From Arthrobacter sp. StoSoilB19 (GTDB lineage Bacteria; Actinomycetota; Actinomycetes; Actinomycetales; Micrococcaceae), in contig NZ_AP024650.1 of assembly GCF_019977275.1 (NCBI RefSeq), positions 372,001 to 436,000 of the forward strand: 64,000 bases of DNA, read 5' to 3'. The first letter of the stretch is position 1; each line of letters starts with the position of its first letter. The notes beneath the pieces were generated by a model. The model had not been told where the DNA came from. It did no database searches and was given only the letters and a program-made list of their open reading frames with translations. This document shows, piece after piece, positions 33,176 through 42,117 of the stretch. The translations under genes and the position numbers were made by a program.

Positions 33176-33215
33176 TGCCGGCCGCCGCGTCCCCCAAGGA
33201 TCGCGACGGCCGGCA
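33176..33215. terminator. hairpin downstream of YtxH-like gene
   Basis: TGCCGGCCG-c-CGCG (33176-33189) pairs with CGCG-a-CGGCCGGCA (33202-33215) around a 12-nt loop, between the YtxH-like stop and the DUF222 start. It probably ends the YtxH-like transcript. Confidence 0.6.
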
Positions 33216-33298
33216 AGGCGATTCAGTTGTAGCACAAAGCCCGCATCTTCCCATGTCATACGCACTTCCATGCGTAATGATGAGGGCGGAAGCGGGAA

Positions 33299-33712
33299 TC
33301 AGGCCTTTGTGCCCGTCCCGTCGGACGTACCAAGGTTGGTGGTGTCCGGGTGCGTGCTGTGGGCCGGGATGTGGTCTTCGCCCAGGCTGGTGGCATCGCT
33401 CCCCACGGAAGAGGCGGTGGGAGTACCTGTGGAAGGCCCGGATGACTGGCTTCCGCTGGAGCTGCCCTCCCGGTGCATCGCAGAGCCAATGACCGTGCCT
33501 GCCCGGCGTGCGGCTTCACCCAACTGGTCCGCAACCTCGGGAGCCTTTTCCTTGATGGCCTCGGTGGCCACGGATACCTTGTCCTGGACCGGCTTGCTGT
33601 CCCAGATGCCGGCTGCCCGGGCCTTGAGCTTGTCATAGGCGGCACGGCCTGACCGCGAGCCGAGGACATAACCTACAGCAACGCCTACACCCAAAAGAAG
33701 CTTGTTTTTCAC
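33299..33712 (-). CDS. YtxH-like single-pass membrane protein
   Basis: A 137-residue protein with one N-terminal membrane helix (LLLGVGVAVGYVLGSRSGR) typical of YtxH-like proteins. A charged amphipathic helix (AYDKLKARAAGIWDSKPVQDKV) and a Ser/Thr/Gly-rich disordered tail follow. Family members are stress-linked. GTG 33712 is chosen because AGGAG is 6 nt upstream. It lies next to a GlsB-type stress gene, supporting a general-stress role, which is inference. Confidence 0.78.
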   Translation of the reverse strand: MKNKLLLGVGVAVGYVLGSRSGRAAYDKLKARAAGIWDSKPVQDKVSVATEAIKEKAPEVADQLGEAARRAGTVIGSAMHREGSSSGSQSSGPSTGTPTASSVGSDATSLGEDHIPAHSTHPDTTNLGTSDGTGTKA

Positions 33713-33785
33713 GATGAACTCCTGCTCTGCGAGAAGGTTGTCAGTCCCGGCCGGCGTATCGGGCGCCCGTTACCGGAGAAAAAGA

Positions 33786-33820
33786 AAGCCGGCCTGGGGA
33801 TGGTGTCCCCAGGCCGGCTT
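33786..33820 (-). terminator. intrinsic terminator of glsB-like gene
   Basis: AAGCCGGCCTGGGGA (33786-33800) and TCCCCAGGCCGGCTT (33806-33820) form a perfect 15-bp stem with a 5-nt loop, 19 bp beyond the GlsB-like stop. Confidence 0.88.
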
Positions 33821-33838
33821 CCTGGCTTGCCCGTACAG

Positions 33839-34105
33839 TTATCCGCGGGCGCTTCGCTTGGTGACCATGCCGTAGATGGCAAGGACGATCAGCGAGCCGA
33901 CGATCGCCAGCAGCCACGTCTGGATCGAGAAGAACTCCTGCAGTCCGCTGCCGAAGATCATTCCACCCAGCCAGCCACCGAGGAAGGCGCCAACGACGCC
34001 CAGGATCAAGGTGATGACCCAGCCGCCACCCTGCCTGCCCGGGAGGATCGCCTTAGCGATCGCACCAGCAATAAGTCCGAGAATCAGAAATGCAATAAAT
34101 CCCAT
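33839..34105 (-). CDS. GlsB/YeaQ/YmgE family membrane stress protein
   Basis: An 88-residue protein with three hydrophobic helices and the family motif GLIAGAIAKAILPGRQGGGWVITLILGVVGAFLGGWLGG. This transglycosylase-associated group is induced by stress in several bacteria, but its molecular role is unclear. ATG 34105 follows GGAAGAGAG. An 18-bp near-palindrome (34172-34189) lies upstream and shares an 11-mer with the region upstream of the unknown gene at 52850. Confidence 0.9.
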   Translation of the reverse strand: MGFIAFLILGLIAGAIAKAILPGRQGGGWVITLILGVVGAFLGGWLGGMIFGSGLQEFFSIQTWLLAIVGSLIVLAIYGMVTKRSARG

Positions 34106-34132
34106 TTGTTGCTCTCTTCCTGCTTAGAGGAG

Positions 34133-34151
34133 GCCTCCGGGTTCCGGAGGC
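34133..34151. terminator. short hairpin between aldo/keto reductase and glsB-like gene
   Basis: GCCTCCGG (34133-34140) pairs with CCGGAGGC (34144-34151) around GTT. It could end the aldo/keto reductase transcript or fold in the glsB-like leader. No U-run follows. Confidence 0.4.
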
Positions 34152-34171
34152 ACTTCATCCTTCTGCCCCAA

Positions 34172-34189
34172 TAGTAATCATGCTTACTA
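34172..34189. promoter_or_regulatory. near-palindrome upstream of glsB-like gene
   Basis: TAGTAATCATGCTTACTA has arms TAGTAA/TTACTA around TCATGC with one mismatched pair. Its right half CATGCTTACTA recurs at 53271-53281, also upstream of a minus-strand gene. Confidence 0.5.
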
Positions 34190-34237
34190 TCTATTTGCCA
34201 ACCCCGTTTTTGGAAAAAGGTGCAGTTCAGGCGTGTT

Positions 34238-35071
34238 TTAGTGCCCGGTTTTGTCCGAGTCGTTGCCCGCACCGGGGCCCTCGTCGAGGATCGATAATTC
34301 CGCTAGATCCTGCGGGTCCAGGGCGAAATCGAACACGTCCAAATTCTCTGCCATCCGCTCCGGGGAAGCGGTCTTGGGAATCGTTACCAATCCGTTTTGT
34401 ATGTGCCACCGAAGGACCAGTTGGCCGGGTGTTTTTCCATGCTTTTCCGCCAACTGGGTAAGGATGGGAGCACCCAATAAGCCGGCGCCCGATCCGCCAA
34501 GCGGGCTGTAGGATTCCGTGACAATCCCGTGGCGTGCGTGGAATTCACGTTCTGCGGTTCGGGTGATTGCGGGGCTGAGCTGGATCTGGTTCACCGCCGG
34601 AACCACATCAGTCTCCGCCATCAGCCGTTCCAGGTGCGCGGGCTTGAAGTTGGACACCCCGATGGACCGGACTTTCCCCTGTGCCTGCAGCCGTTCGAAC
34701 GTCTGCCACGTGGAGACATACTGGTCCCGTCCCGGCAGCGGCCAGTGGATCAGCAGCAGGTCCACATAATCCAGCCCCAGGCGCTTCAGGGATCCATCCA
34801 GGCCCGCCACAGCGCGGTCGTGGCCCTGGAATTCCCCGTCCAGCTTGGTGGTAATGAAGAGTTCGCTCCGGTCCACCCCGCTGGCGCGGATGCCGTTGCC
34901 CACGCCGCGTTCGTTGCCGTACTTCACGGCGGTGTCGATGTGCCGGTAGCCGGCTTCCACGGCGTGTACGACGGCGGCAGCCACCTGTTCGTCGTCCAGC
35001 GGCCAGGTGCCAAGCCCCAGTTGCGGAATCCTGTTGCCATCATTGAGGTCGATGAGGGGTGCAAGTGTCAT
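34238..35071 (-). CDS. aldo/keto reductase, 2,5-diketogluconate reductase type
   Basis: A 277-residue AKR of the DkgA/AKR5 type. It shows LGLGTWPL, the catalytic Asp-Tyr in HIDTAVKYGNE, Lys in FITTKLDG and His in LLIHWPLPG. The C-terminal cofactor motif is VTIPKTASPERMAENL. ATG 35071 is used, and GGAGGG precedes it by about 12 nt. It lies 35 bp after the acyl-CoA ligase on the same strand and is probably the last gene of that operon, where it may reduce a carbonyl by-product (inference). Confidence 0.88.
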   Translation of the reverse strand: MTLAPLIDLNDGNRIPQLGLGTWPLDDEQVAAAVVHAVEAGYRHIDTAVKYGNERGVGNGIRASGVDRSELFITTKLDGEFQGHDRAVAGLDGSLKRLGLDYVDLLLIHWPLPGRDQYVSTWQTFERLQAQGKVRSIGVSNFKPAHLERLMAETDVVPAVNQIQLSPAITRTAEREFHARHGIVTESYSPLGGSGAGLLGAPILTQLAEKHGKTPGQLVLRWHIQNGLVTIPKTASPERMAENLDVFDFALDPQDLAELSILDEGPGAGNDSDKTGH

Positions 35072-35106
35072 GCCATCAGTCTGCCCTCCCACGGCCGTTC
35101 CTGTCC

Positions 35107-36690
35107 CTAGGCGGGGTCCTCAGCCAGCTTCCGCTTCAAAATCTTCCCGCTGGGCCCCAGTGGGAGTTCGGAAAGAATCCTGATCACCCGAGGGTACTTG
35201 TACGCCGCGAGCTGGTTGCTGGCGAAATCCATCAGCTCCGTGTCGCTGACGGTTGCCCCGGCATCCAGCACGATCGCCGCTGCGATTTCCTGCCCGTGGA
35301 CGTCATCGGGGATGCCGTAGACGGCAGCACTCACCACAGCCGGGTGGGTCAGCAGGATTTCCTCCACTTCCCTGGGATAGACGTTGTATCCGTTGCGGAT
35401 GATCATGTCCTTCTTGCGGTCCACGATGGTGAGGTAGCCGTCGTCGTCCTTCGTCCCCAGGTCACCGGTACGGAACCAGCCGTCCACCACCGCCTCCGCC
35501 GTTGCCTCCGGCCGGTTCAGGTACCCCTTCATCAGCAGGTGCCCGCGGATGACGAGTTCACCGAGTTCCCCGTTGGGCAGCAGCTCAATGCTCTCCACCG
35601 TCTCCGGGCGGGCGATTTCGATGTCGACGCCCCAGATCGGGATCCCGATCGTTCCGGGCCGCGGCGCCGTGCCCACATGGTTGAAGGCCGCCACCGGGGA
35701 GGTCTCCGTCAGGCCGTAGCCTTCATGGATTTCCACCCCGAAGACGTCGCGGAACTTGTCCATGACGGCCAGTGGAAGCGATGCTCCGCCGGAGATGCCG
35801 TAGCGGAGCGCCGTGGGCCGGTCCGGCACGGTCTTGGCGGCTTCCAGGAGCGCCACATACATCGTCGGTACGCCCAGGAAGATGTTGACGTTGTGCCGTG
35901 CCAGCAGCTTCAGGGCGTCCTCGCCGCTGAAGCGCGGCATAAGCACGATGGTGGCCCCGGCGCGCAGTCCGGTGTTGAGGACCACGGTCTGTCCGAAGGT
36001 GTGGAAGAGCGGCAGTCCGCCGAAGAGGACGTCGCCAGGCCGGAAGTCCATCACGCTGGTCAGCAGGACACTGGTCTGTTCCACCAGGGCGAAGTGCGTG
36101 CCCAGCGCGCCCTTCGGTTTACCGGTGGTGCCCGAGGTGTACAGGATGGTGGCTGTATCCGACGGGCGGCACGGCTCATACGTCCGGATCGGCTCGGTGC
36201 GGGCGGCCTCCGCTTCCAGTCGGCGGAACCCGCCGTCGTCGGGAGCCATCACGGTCAGCACGTCAATGCCGTTGGCCGCCGCGCCGGCGGCCCCCTCCGC
36301 CAGCAGGGGAGCGGCGCAGACCAGCAGCTTGGAACCGCTGTCCTGGAGGACGTACTCGATTTCGCGTGCCTTCAGCAGGGCATGCACCGGGACAACGATG
36401 GCGCCGAGCGACAGGATGGCGTAGTACACCCGGGCGAAGTCCGGGACGTTGGGGATCAGGACGGCGACGGCGTCTCCCGGGCCGATGCCGCGGGCCCGCA
36501 GGGCTCCGGCGTAGGCCCGGGTCTGGCTCCAGAGGTCGGCGTAGCTGACCTGGTCCTCCCCAACGACGAGGGCAATGCTGTCCGGAGTCCTTTTGGCTGA
36601 TTCAGCCAGGACGGCTGCGACGGAGATGGTGGCGAAGCCGTCGGCGGAGTGGGTATTGGTCATGGCCTGCTTCTTCGGTGGGAGGGTCAT
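35107..36690 (-). CDS. AMP-dependent acyl-CoA ligase
   Basis: A 527-residue acyl-adenylate-forming ligase that activates fatty or aromatic acids to CoA thioesters. The P-loop is YTSGTTGKPKGA, followed by LPLFHTFGQT, GYGLTETSP, the hinge TGDLGTKDDDGYLTIVDRKKD and the C-terminal catalytic Lys in LPLGPSGKILKRKL. ATG 36690 overlaps the thiolase stop by 4 bp, suggesting coupling. ATG 36663 (MTNTHSADG) is an alternative. Together with the thiolase and acyl-CoA dehydrogenase it forms a beta-oxidation-like set. Chain length preference cannot be told. Confidence 0.9.
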   Translation of the reverse strand: MTLPPKKQAMTNTHSADGFATISVAAVLAESAKRTPDSIALVVGEDQVSYADLWSQTRAYAGALRARGIGPGDAVAVLIPNVPDFARVYYAILSLGAIVVPVHALLKAREIEYVLQDSGSKLLVCAAPLLAEGAAGAAANGIDVLTVMAPDDGGFRRLEAEAARTEPIRTYEPCRPSDTATILYTSGTTGKPKGALGTHFALVEQTSVLLTSVMDFRPGDVLFGGLPLFHTFGQTVVLNTGLRAGATIVLMPRFSGEDALKLLARHNVNIFLGVPTMYVALLEAAKTVPDRPTALRYGISGGASLPLAVMDKFRDVFGVEIHEGYGLTETSPVAAFNHVGTAPRPGTIGIPIWGVDIEIARPETVESIELLPNGELGELVIRGHLLMKGYLNRPEATAEAVVDGWFRTGDLGTKDDDGYLTIVDRKKDMIIRNGYNVYPREVEEILLTHPAVVSAAVYGIPDDVHGQEIAAAIVLDAGATVSDTELMDFASNQLAAYKYPRVIRILSELPLGPSGKILKRKLAEDPA

Positions 36691-37883
36691 GCTTTGAGGA
36701 TGAGGGCGTCGCCCTGTCCGCCGCCGCCGCAGAGGGCCACGACGCCGGTGCCACCGCCGCGGCGCTTCAGCGCCAGCGCCTGGTGCAGCACCAGGCGTGC
36801 GCCCGAGGCGCCAACGGGGTGGCCCAGGGCGATGGCACCGCCTTCGGCGTTCACGGCTTCGGGGTCGATGCCCAGGTCGTTGGCGGACTGGATGAGGACC
36901 GAGGCGAACGCCTCGTTGATTTCCACCAGGTCCAGTTCCTGGACCGTGAGCCCCTCGTCCTTGAGGGCGCGTTCGATGGCCCGGGCAGGCTGGGAGTGCA
37001 GGGATCCGTCCGGTCCCGCCGTCTGGCCGTGTGCTCCGATCTCGGCGATCCACTCCAGCCCTGCGGCAATGGCGGCCGCCTTGCTGGCGATGACCAGGGC
37101 TGCGGCGCCGTCGGAGAGGGGAGACGATGAGCCGGCGGTGATGGTGGCCGTCTCCTCCTTGGAGAACGCAGGGCGGAGCTGCGCCAGTGATTCTGCCGTG
37201 GTTTCCGGACGGATGCCCTCATCGTGTTCAAGCGTCACGGCAGGGCCCTTCCGCTGGGGCACCTGGATGGGGGCGATTTCCTCGGCCAGCACCCCGGCGG
37301 CCCGGGCCGCTTCGGCGCGCTGGTGGGAGCGGGCCGCCACGGCGTCCTGCCCGGCACGGGTGATCCCGCGCTCGGCGTTGCCGGCGTCGGTGGCCTCGCC
37401 CATCAGCTTGCCGCTCACGGGGTCCTGCAGCCCGTCGTGGTTCAGGGAGTCGAGCATGGGAGCGTCGCCGATGACGACGCCGGCGCGAAGCCCGGGGACC
37501 AGGTGCGGTGCGTTGGTCATTGACTCCTGGCCGGCGGCGACAATGAAGTCCGCTTCCCCCGTGCGGATCATGCGGGCGGCGTCGATCACGGCCGTGAGGC
37601 CGGACAGGCAGAGCTTGTTGATGGTGATCGTGGGAACGTCCCAGCCGATTCCGGCGGCCAGGCTGGCCTGCCGGGCGGGGCCTTGCCCGGCACCGGCCTG
37701 GATGACCTGCCCCACGATGACGGCGCCGATCTGCTCCGGGGCAACGCCTGTCCGTTCGAGGGCCGCCCGGATGGCGTGGGCGCCGAGTTGGCTGGAGGAG
37801 AAGGGCGTGAGCCCGCCGCGGAACCGCCCGAACGGGGTTCGGGCGCCGCCCAGGATGACGGGGATGTTGGCGTTCTGGTTCAA
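36687..37883 (-). CDS. acetyl-CoA C-acyltransferase (thiolase)
   Basis: A 398-residue thiolase. The acyl-binding Cys is C92 in NKLCLSGLTA, and the base pair is H355 in GHPVGASGAR and C385 in CGGGGQGDA, so it should be active in cleavage of 3-ketoacyl-CoA. The start is a TTG at 37883 with AAAGGA 7 nt upstream. No ATG occurs before the conserved VILGGARTPFGRF. It is 31 bp after the acyl-CoA dehydrogenase and overlaps the ligase. Confidence 0.92.
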   Translation of the reverse strand: MNQNANIPVILGGARTPFGRFRGGLTPFSSSQLGAHAIRAALERTGVAPEQIGAVIVGQVIQAGAGQGPARQASLAAGIGWDVPTITINKLCLSGLTAVIDAARMIRTGEADFIVAAGQESMTNAPHLVPGLRAGVVIGDAPMLDSLNHDGLQDPVSGKLMGEATDAGNAERGITRAGQDAVAARSHQRAEAARAAGVLAEEIAPIQVPQRKGPAVTLEHDEGIRPETTAESLAQLRPAFSKEETATITAGSSSPLSDGAAALVIASKAAAIAAGLEWIAEIGAHGQTAGPDGSLHSQPARAIERALKDEGLTVQELDLVEINEAFASVLIQSANDLGIDPEAVNAEGGAIALGHPVGASGARLVLHQALALKRRGGGTGVVALCGGGGQGDALILKA

Positions 37884-37914
37884 GAACAGTCCTTTCGGGG
37901 ATGCGGGGCGGAGA

Positions 37915-39171
37915 TCAGGCGAAGGCGGACATGCCGGTGATGCCCCGGCCGATGATCAGGGCCTGCACAGTCTCGGTGCCTTCGTAGGTGTGGATGGCTT
38001 CGATGTCGGCCAGGTGCCGGGCCACGCGGTTTTCCAGCAGGATGCCGTTGCCGCCCAGCAGGTCGCGCGCATTGGACGCTATGCCCCGGGCGGTCCGGGT
38101 GCAGGTGTACTTGGCCAGCGACGCCTGCTCCGGGGTGAGTAATCCGGCGTCGTCCAGCCGTGTCATCTGCACCACCATCAGTTGCATGGTGGCCAGTTCG
38201 CTGAGCATCCGGGCCAGCCGTTCCTGCACGATCTGGGAGGCGGCCAGCGGCCGCCCGAACTGCTTGCGCTGCCTGGCGTACTGCACGGCGGTCTCGTAGC
38301 AGGCGGTGGCGTGCCCGACGGCGGACCAGGCCACGCCCAGGCGGGTGGCCAGGAGGACGCGGGCTGTGTCCTTGAAGGTCCGGGCGCCCGGCAGGACGTT
38401 CCCTTCCGGGACAAAGACGTTTTCCAGCCTGATATGGGCCTGCCAAATGGCGCGCAGGGCCAGCTTGCCCTCGATCTTGGTGGCGGTGTAGCCGGGGGAG
38501 TCCTGCGGGACCAGGTAGCCATGGACCTGGCCGTCGTCGCCGCGGGCCCACACAACGGTGACGCCACCTACGGAGCCGTTGCCAATCCACTTCTTTTCGC
38601 CGTTGAGCAGGAAACCACCGTCGGTACGGGTCGCCGTGCTTTCCAGGGCCACCGAGTCGGAGCCGTGGGTGGGCTCCGTCAGGGCAAAAGCGGCGTACTC
38701 GCTGCCCCTGGCGATCGGCGGGAGCCAGCGCTCCCGCTGCGCGGCTGATCCGCATTCCGCCACGGACCGCAGGGCCAGGCCGCCCTGGACGGCGATCATC
38801 GTGGCCACGGAGCCGTCCCCGCGGCTGATTTCCATGTTCACCAGCCCGGCGGCCATGCTGCTCATCGGCGCGAAACCGTCAACCGGCACGCCGTCCCGCA
38901 GCAGGTCCAGTTCGCCAAGGCGCCGGAGGAGGTGCAGGGGGTACTCGCCCCGCTCCCAGTAGCCGTCGATGACGGGGAGGACCTCATCCTGGACGAAGCG
39001 GCGGGCCCGGTCCCAGTACGCGCGGTCCTCATCGCCAATGCGGGTGAAAACGGATGCGGGGTCAGTCCCGAGGGCCTCGGTCAGAAAGTAGTCCGGCTCC
39101 ACGGTGCCTGCAGGAAAGCCTGCGGGGCTTTCGGTGCGGCCGGACACGTCGGTGGGCGACGTCGTCGTCAT
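37915..39171 (-). CDS. acyl-CoA dehydrogenase, glutaryl-CoA dehydrogenase-like
   Basis: A 418-residue FAD acyl-CoA dehydrogenase. The flavin loop AALTEPTHGSDS-like segment (FALTEPTHGSDSVALE), GEKKWIGNGSVGG and the catalytic Glu at about 397 in YEGTETVQALIIGRGITG give the glutaryl-CoA dehydrogenase branch its usual look. It would introduce a double bond into an acyl-CoA and possibly decarboxylate a dicarboxylyl-CoA. It starts the operon with thiolase and ligase. A TetR gene lies 118 bp upstream on the same strand. Confidence 0.9.
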   Translation of the reverse strand: MTTTSPTDVSGRTESPAGFPAGTVEPDYFLTEALGTDPASVFTRIGDEDRAYWDRARRFVQDEVLPVIDGYWERGEYPLHLLRRLGELDLLRDGVPVDGFAPMSSMAAGLVNMEISRGDGSVATMIAVQGGLALRSVAECGSAAQRERWLPPIARGSEYAAFALTEPTHGSDSVALESTATRTDGGFLLNGEKKWIGNGSVGGVTVVWARGDDGQVHGYLVPQDSPGYTATKIEGKLALRAIWQAHIRLENVFVPEGNVLPGARTFKDTARVLLATRLGVAWSAVGHATACYETAVQYARQRKQFGRPLAASQIVQERLARMLSELATMQLMVVQMTRLDDAGLLTPEQASLAKYTCTRTARGIASNARDLLGGNGILLENRVARHLADIEAIHTYEGTETVQALIIGRGITGMSAFA

Positions 39172-39243
39172 TAATCTGCATCCTTTGAATCAGTGGCGGG
39201 AAGCATGTGGCTTGCACCACACCGACCAAGGATGCCTTGAAAC

Positions 39244-39266
39244 TCAGTTCCACGTCAAGAAACTGG
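39244..39266. promoter_or_regulatory. imperfect dyad before acyl-CoA operon
   Basis: TCAGTTCC (39244-39251) and GAAACTGG (39259-39266) are 8-bp arms with two mismatched pairs, 7 nt apart and about 75 bp upstream of the acyl-CoA dehydrogenase. A minus-strand TTGACG lies in the spacer. It may be the TetR site. Confidence 0.4.
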
Positions 39267-39289
39267 GTACCACGGAGGGGTGCAGCGGA

Positions 39290-40000
39290 CTAGGGAAGGG
39301 CGTCGAGGACGGCCTGGGCGATCGCCTCCCTGCCGGCCTGGCCCGGGAGAACGGTGACGACGACGGTCGGCGCGGGTTGGGCGGTGGCGGCGGCACCAAG
39401 GAGTGCAGGCCGGAACGTTTCTGAGAGGGCACGAAGTTCGGCCGCGAGGGCTGCAGCCCTTTCCCGGTCCCCATCGTCGGTTTCCCCGGCGCCGGGCGAG
39501 GCGCGCAACCACTGCCGCAGGAAGGCGTTGTGCACGGCCACCACGGCTGCGGCGAAGGCCACGGCCTTGTATCCGCTCCGCTGGTCCTCCGGCAGCCTGT
39601 CGTTCAAGTATTTCAGGAATGCCCGCTCGTACCGGTGCGACGTGACCAGTTCGCGGTCCCTGAGGGCCGGAACCGCCTGCAGCAGTCCATACCGGGCCCG
39701 GGACGTATCGCGGTTCCGCATATGGTGTTCGAAGACCAGCAGTGCCGCGTCCGCGACGGCGGCCAGGGGCTCGAGCCTGGATTCCGCGAGCCGGTCATTC
39801 ACCTGGCGCAGGATCCGTTCGTGGTCGGCGAAGACCACGTCCTCCTTTGACCCGAAGCGTCGGAAGAACGTGCTCCGGCTCATGCCCGAGGCCTCGGCAA
39901 GCTCCTCAACGGACGTTGCATCGAAACCCTGCGAGGCCAGGAGCGCGATGGCGGCGGCGACAGGCTTATCGACGGGCTGTTCGGAAGGGGGCAACGTCAT
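39290..40000 (-). CDS. TetR-family regulator of acyl-CoA operon
   Basis: A 236-residue TetR protein. The helix-turn-helix (about 12-58) is AAIALLASQGFDATSVEELAEASGMSRSTFFRRFGSKEDVVFAD, as in regulators of lipid metabolism. The C-terminal half is helical. It is the upstream neighbour of the acyl-CoA dehydrogenase, thiolase and ligase genes, which it probably represses through the dyad at 39244-39266, with an acyl-CoA as inducer (inference). Confidence 0.9.
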   Translation of the reverse strand: MTLPPSEQPVDKPVAAAIALLASQGFDATSVEELAEASGMSRSTFFRRFGSKEDVVFADHERILRQVNDRLAESRLEPLAAVADAALLVFEHHMRNRDTSRARYGLLQAVPALRDRELVTSHRYERAFLKYLNDRLPEDQRSGYKAVAFAAAVVAVHNAFLRQWLRASPGAGETDDGDRERAAALAAELRALSETFRPALLGAAATAQPAPTVVVTVLPGQAGREAIAQAVLDALP

Positions 40001-40027
40001 GCGCCGAAATTAGCACAGCCGGCAGGC

Positions 40028-40065
40028 ATCGCTGGCCCGCCGCTGGATGCGGCGGCCCCAGCGAT
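40028..40065 (-). terminator. terminator of the AKR-epimerase operon
   Basis: ATCGCTGG and CGCCGC (40028-40043) pair with GCGGCG and CCAGCGAT (40049-40065), with a small mismatch between the two blocks, just beyond the epimerase-like stop at 40081. Confidence 0.7.
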
Positions 40066-40080
40066 ATCGGCGACGCAGGC

Positions 40081-41103
40081 TCAGGCGCCCTGGCGGGACC
40101 AGCTGGTGAGCTTGTCCGAAAGCTGCATATAGGCTTCGTCCACCTGCTGCAGCTCCGGGTGGCTGTCGTACCAGTCCACAATTTCCCGGGCCCCGTCCGC
40201 GAACGGGATGGTTGCGGTGTAGTCCGGGACCAGGGACTTGATCTTGGTGTTGTCAAAGACCACTGAATGGGACCGGTCGCCCAGGAGGTTGGAACCGAGT
40301 TCCTGGTCATGGGCGGCGATGGTCTCGGACGCCACGTGCACCAGTTCCGGCTCCCGGATCCCAGCTGCCCGGGCGAACAGCCGGTAGATCTGGTTCCAGG
40401 GCAGGTACTCGTCAGAGGTGATGGTGTAGCTCTCGCCCACCGCTTGCGGCCTTCCGAGCAGCCCGACGAACGCCTTGGCGAAGTCCTTGCTGTGCGTCAG
40501 CGTCCACAGCGAGGTGCCGTCGCCGTGGACCATGACGGGGAGGCCGCTGCGCATCCGGTGGATGTCCGTCCAGCCGCCCACCATGGCGATCTTGGTGCGG
40601 TCGTAGGTATGCGACGGCCGGATGACTGTCAGGGGGAAGTCCTGCTCCCGGTAGGTCCGGAAAAGCAGTTCCTCGCACGCGATCTTGTCCCGGGAGTACT
40701 GCCAGAAGGGGTTCTTCAACGGCGTCGACTCCAGGATAGGCAGCCTGGTGGGCGGCTTCTGGTACGCGGAGGCGGAACTGATGAAGACGAACTGGCCAGT
40801 CCGCTCCCGGAACAGGTCCATGCTTGTTTGCGCCTGGTCCGGGGTGTAGGAGATGAAGTCCGCGACGGCGTCGAACTCCCTGCCTCCCAGGACCTCCCGG
40901 ACCGACGCCGCATCCCGGACGTCCGCGTGCAGCACTTCGGTCCCGTCTGTGACCGGCCGGGTGGACCGGCCCCGGTTCAGGATGGTCAGCCGGTGGCCGA
41001 GCTCGACGGCCCGTTCCGCCGCCGCGGTGCTGATGACGCCGGTGCCGCCGATGAAGAGGATGCTCCGCGGCGCCACCGTATCGGCAACAGGCGGGGTTAC
41101 CAC
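40081..41103 (-). CDS. NAD-dependent epimerase/dehydratase family protein
   Basis: A 340-residue extended SDR. The NAD loop is FIGGTGVIS, the catalytic group is SSASAY and YSRDK (Y-x-x-x-K), and the C-terminal half contains FDNTKIKSLVPDY, as in reductases of the isoflavone or epimerase type. Substrate is unknown. GTG 41103 overlaps the preceding aldo/keto reductase stop by 7 bp. It is the last gene of a three-gene reductase operon behind a MmyB-like regulator. Confidence 0.85.
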   Translation of the reverse strand: MVTPPVADTVAPRSILFIGGTGVISTAAAERAVELGHRLTILNRGRSTRPVTDGTEVLHADVRDAASVREVLGGREFDAVADFISYTPDQAQTSMDLFRERTGQFVFISSASAYQKPPTRLPILESTPLKNPFWQYSRDKIACEELLFRTYREQDFPLTVIRPSHTYDRTKIAMVGGWTDIHRMRSGLPVMVHGDGTSLWTLTHSKDFAKAFVGLLGRPQAVGESYTITSDEYLPWNQIYRLFARAAGIREPELVHVASETIAAHDQELGSNLLGDRSHSVVFDNTKIKSLVPDYTATIPFADGAREIVDWYDSHPELQQVDEAYMQLSDKLTSWSRQGA

Positions 41104-42068
41104 GCGTAGTCTTCCGGCGCCGTGCGGTGTCCCGGGAAGATGTCGTCCAGCCGCTTGAGCGCGTCGTCATCGAGGGAGACGTCCAGGGCGCGGATGGCGG
41201 CGTCCAGCTGTTCCTGGGTGCGCGGGCCGACGATCGGGGCGGTCACGGCAGGCTGGTGCAGGAGCCACGCCAGGGCAACGTCGCCGGGCTCATGGCCCAG
41301 TCCATCGGCGAAGTCCTCGTACTGGCGGATCTGGTCCTGGTGCTTCTTCAGGGTTTCGGCCGCCCGTCCTTCGGTCCGCCGCACGCCCTGGCGTTCCTTC
41401 TTCAGCACACCGCCCAGCAGCCCGCCCTGCAGGGGCGACCAGGGGATCAAGCCAAGGCCATATTGCTGTGCCGCCGGGATGACTTCAAGTTCCACCTGGC
41501 GCATGAACAGGTTGTAGATGGACTGCTCGCTGACCAGGCCGGTGTAGTTCCGGCGGCGGGCTGCTTCCTGGGCCTGGGCGATGTGCCAGCCGGCAAAATT
41601 GCTGCTGCCCGAGTAGAGGATCTTCCCCTGCTGGACGGCAACTTCGATGGCCTGCCAGATCTCGTCCCATGGCGTGTCACGGTCAATGTGGTGGAACTGG
41701 TACACGTCGATGTAGTCGGTCTGCAACCGCTTGAGGCTCGCATCCAGGGCCCTGCGGATGTTCAGTGCCGAGAGCTTGGATTCATTGGGCCGGTCCGTCA
41801 TGGTGCCGTAGAGCTTGGTGGCCAAGACGGTGTGCTCGCGGCGCTCGCCGCCCTTGGCGAACCAGCGCCCAATAATTTCCTCGGTCCAGCCGCGGTGGTC
41901 TGCCCCGCCGTAGACGTTGGCGGTGTCAAAGAAGTTGATGCCGGACCCGTGCGCGGAGTCCATGATGCTGTGGGCGTCCGCTTCCTCCGTCTGAGGCCCG
42001 AAGTTCATGGTGCCCAGGCAGAGGCGGGAAACTTTCAGGCCGGAGCGGCCAAGGTGCGTGTACTGCAT
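41097..42068 (-). CDS. aldo/keto reductase
   Basis: A 323-residue AKR similar to actinobacterial Tas/YajO-type reductases. It shows CLGTMNFGP, the Asp-Tyr pair in FFDTANVYGG, Lys in VLATKLYG and His in QFHHIDRDTP, and ends with IVGPRTQEQL and a short Tyr-Ala-Trp tail. ATG 42068 (MQYTHLGRSG) has AAAGGA upstream. The open frame to 42335 is antisense to the neighbouring gene's end. It sits between another aldo/keto reductase and the epimerase-like gene. Confidence 0.9.
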   Translation of the reverse strand: MQYTHLGRSGLKVSRLCLGTMNFGPQTEEADAHSIMDSAHGSGINFFDTANVYGGADHRGWTEEIIGRWFAKGGERREHTVLATKLYGTMTDRPNESKLSALNIRRALDASLKRLQTDYIDVYQFHHIDRDTPWDEIWQAIEVAVQQGKILYSGSSNFAGWHIAQAQEAARRRNYTGLVSEQSIYNLFMRQVELEVIPAAQQYGLGLIPWSPLQGGLLGGVLKKERQGVRRTEGRAAETLKKHQDQIRQYEDFADGLGHEPGDVALAWLLHQPAVTAPIVGPRTQEQLDAAIRALDVSLDDDALKRLDDIFPGHRTAPEDYAW

Positions 42069-42117
42069 GGAAAATCCTTTCGGTGGCGGAGCGTTCCGGC
42101 GGCTGGGTTGCCGGACG

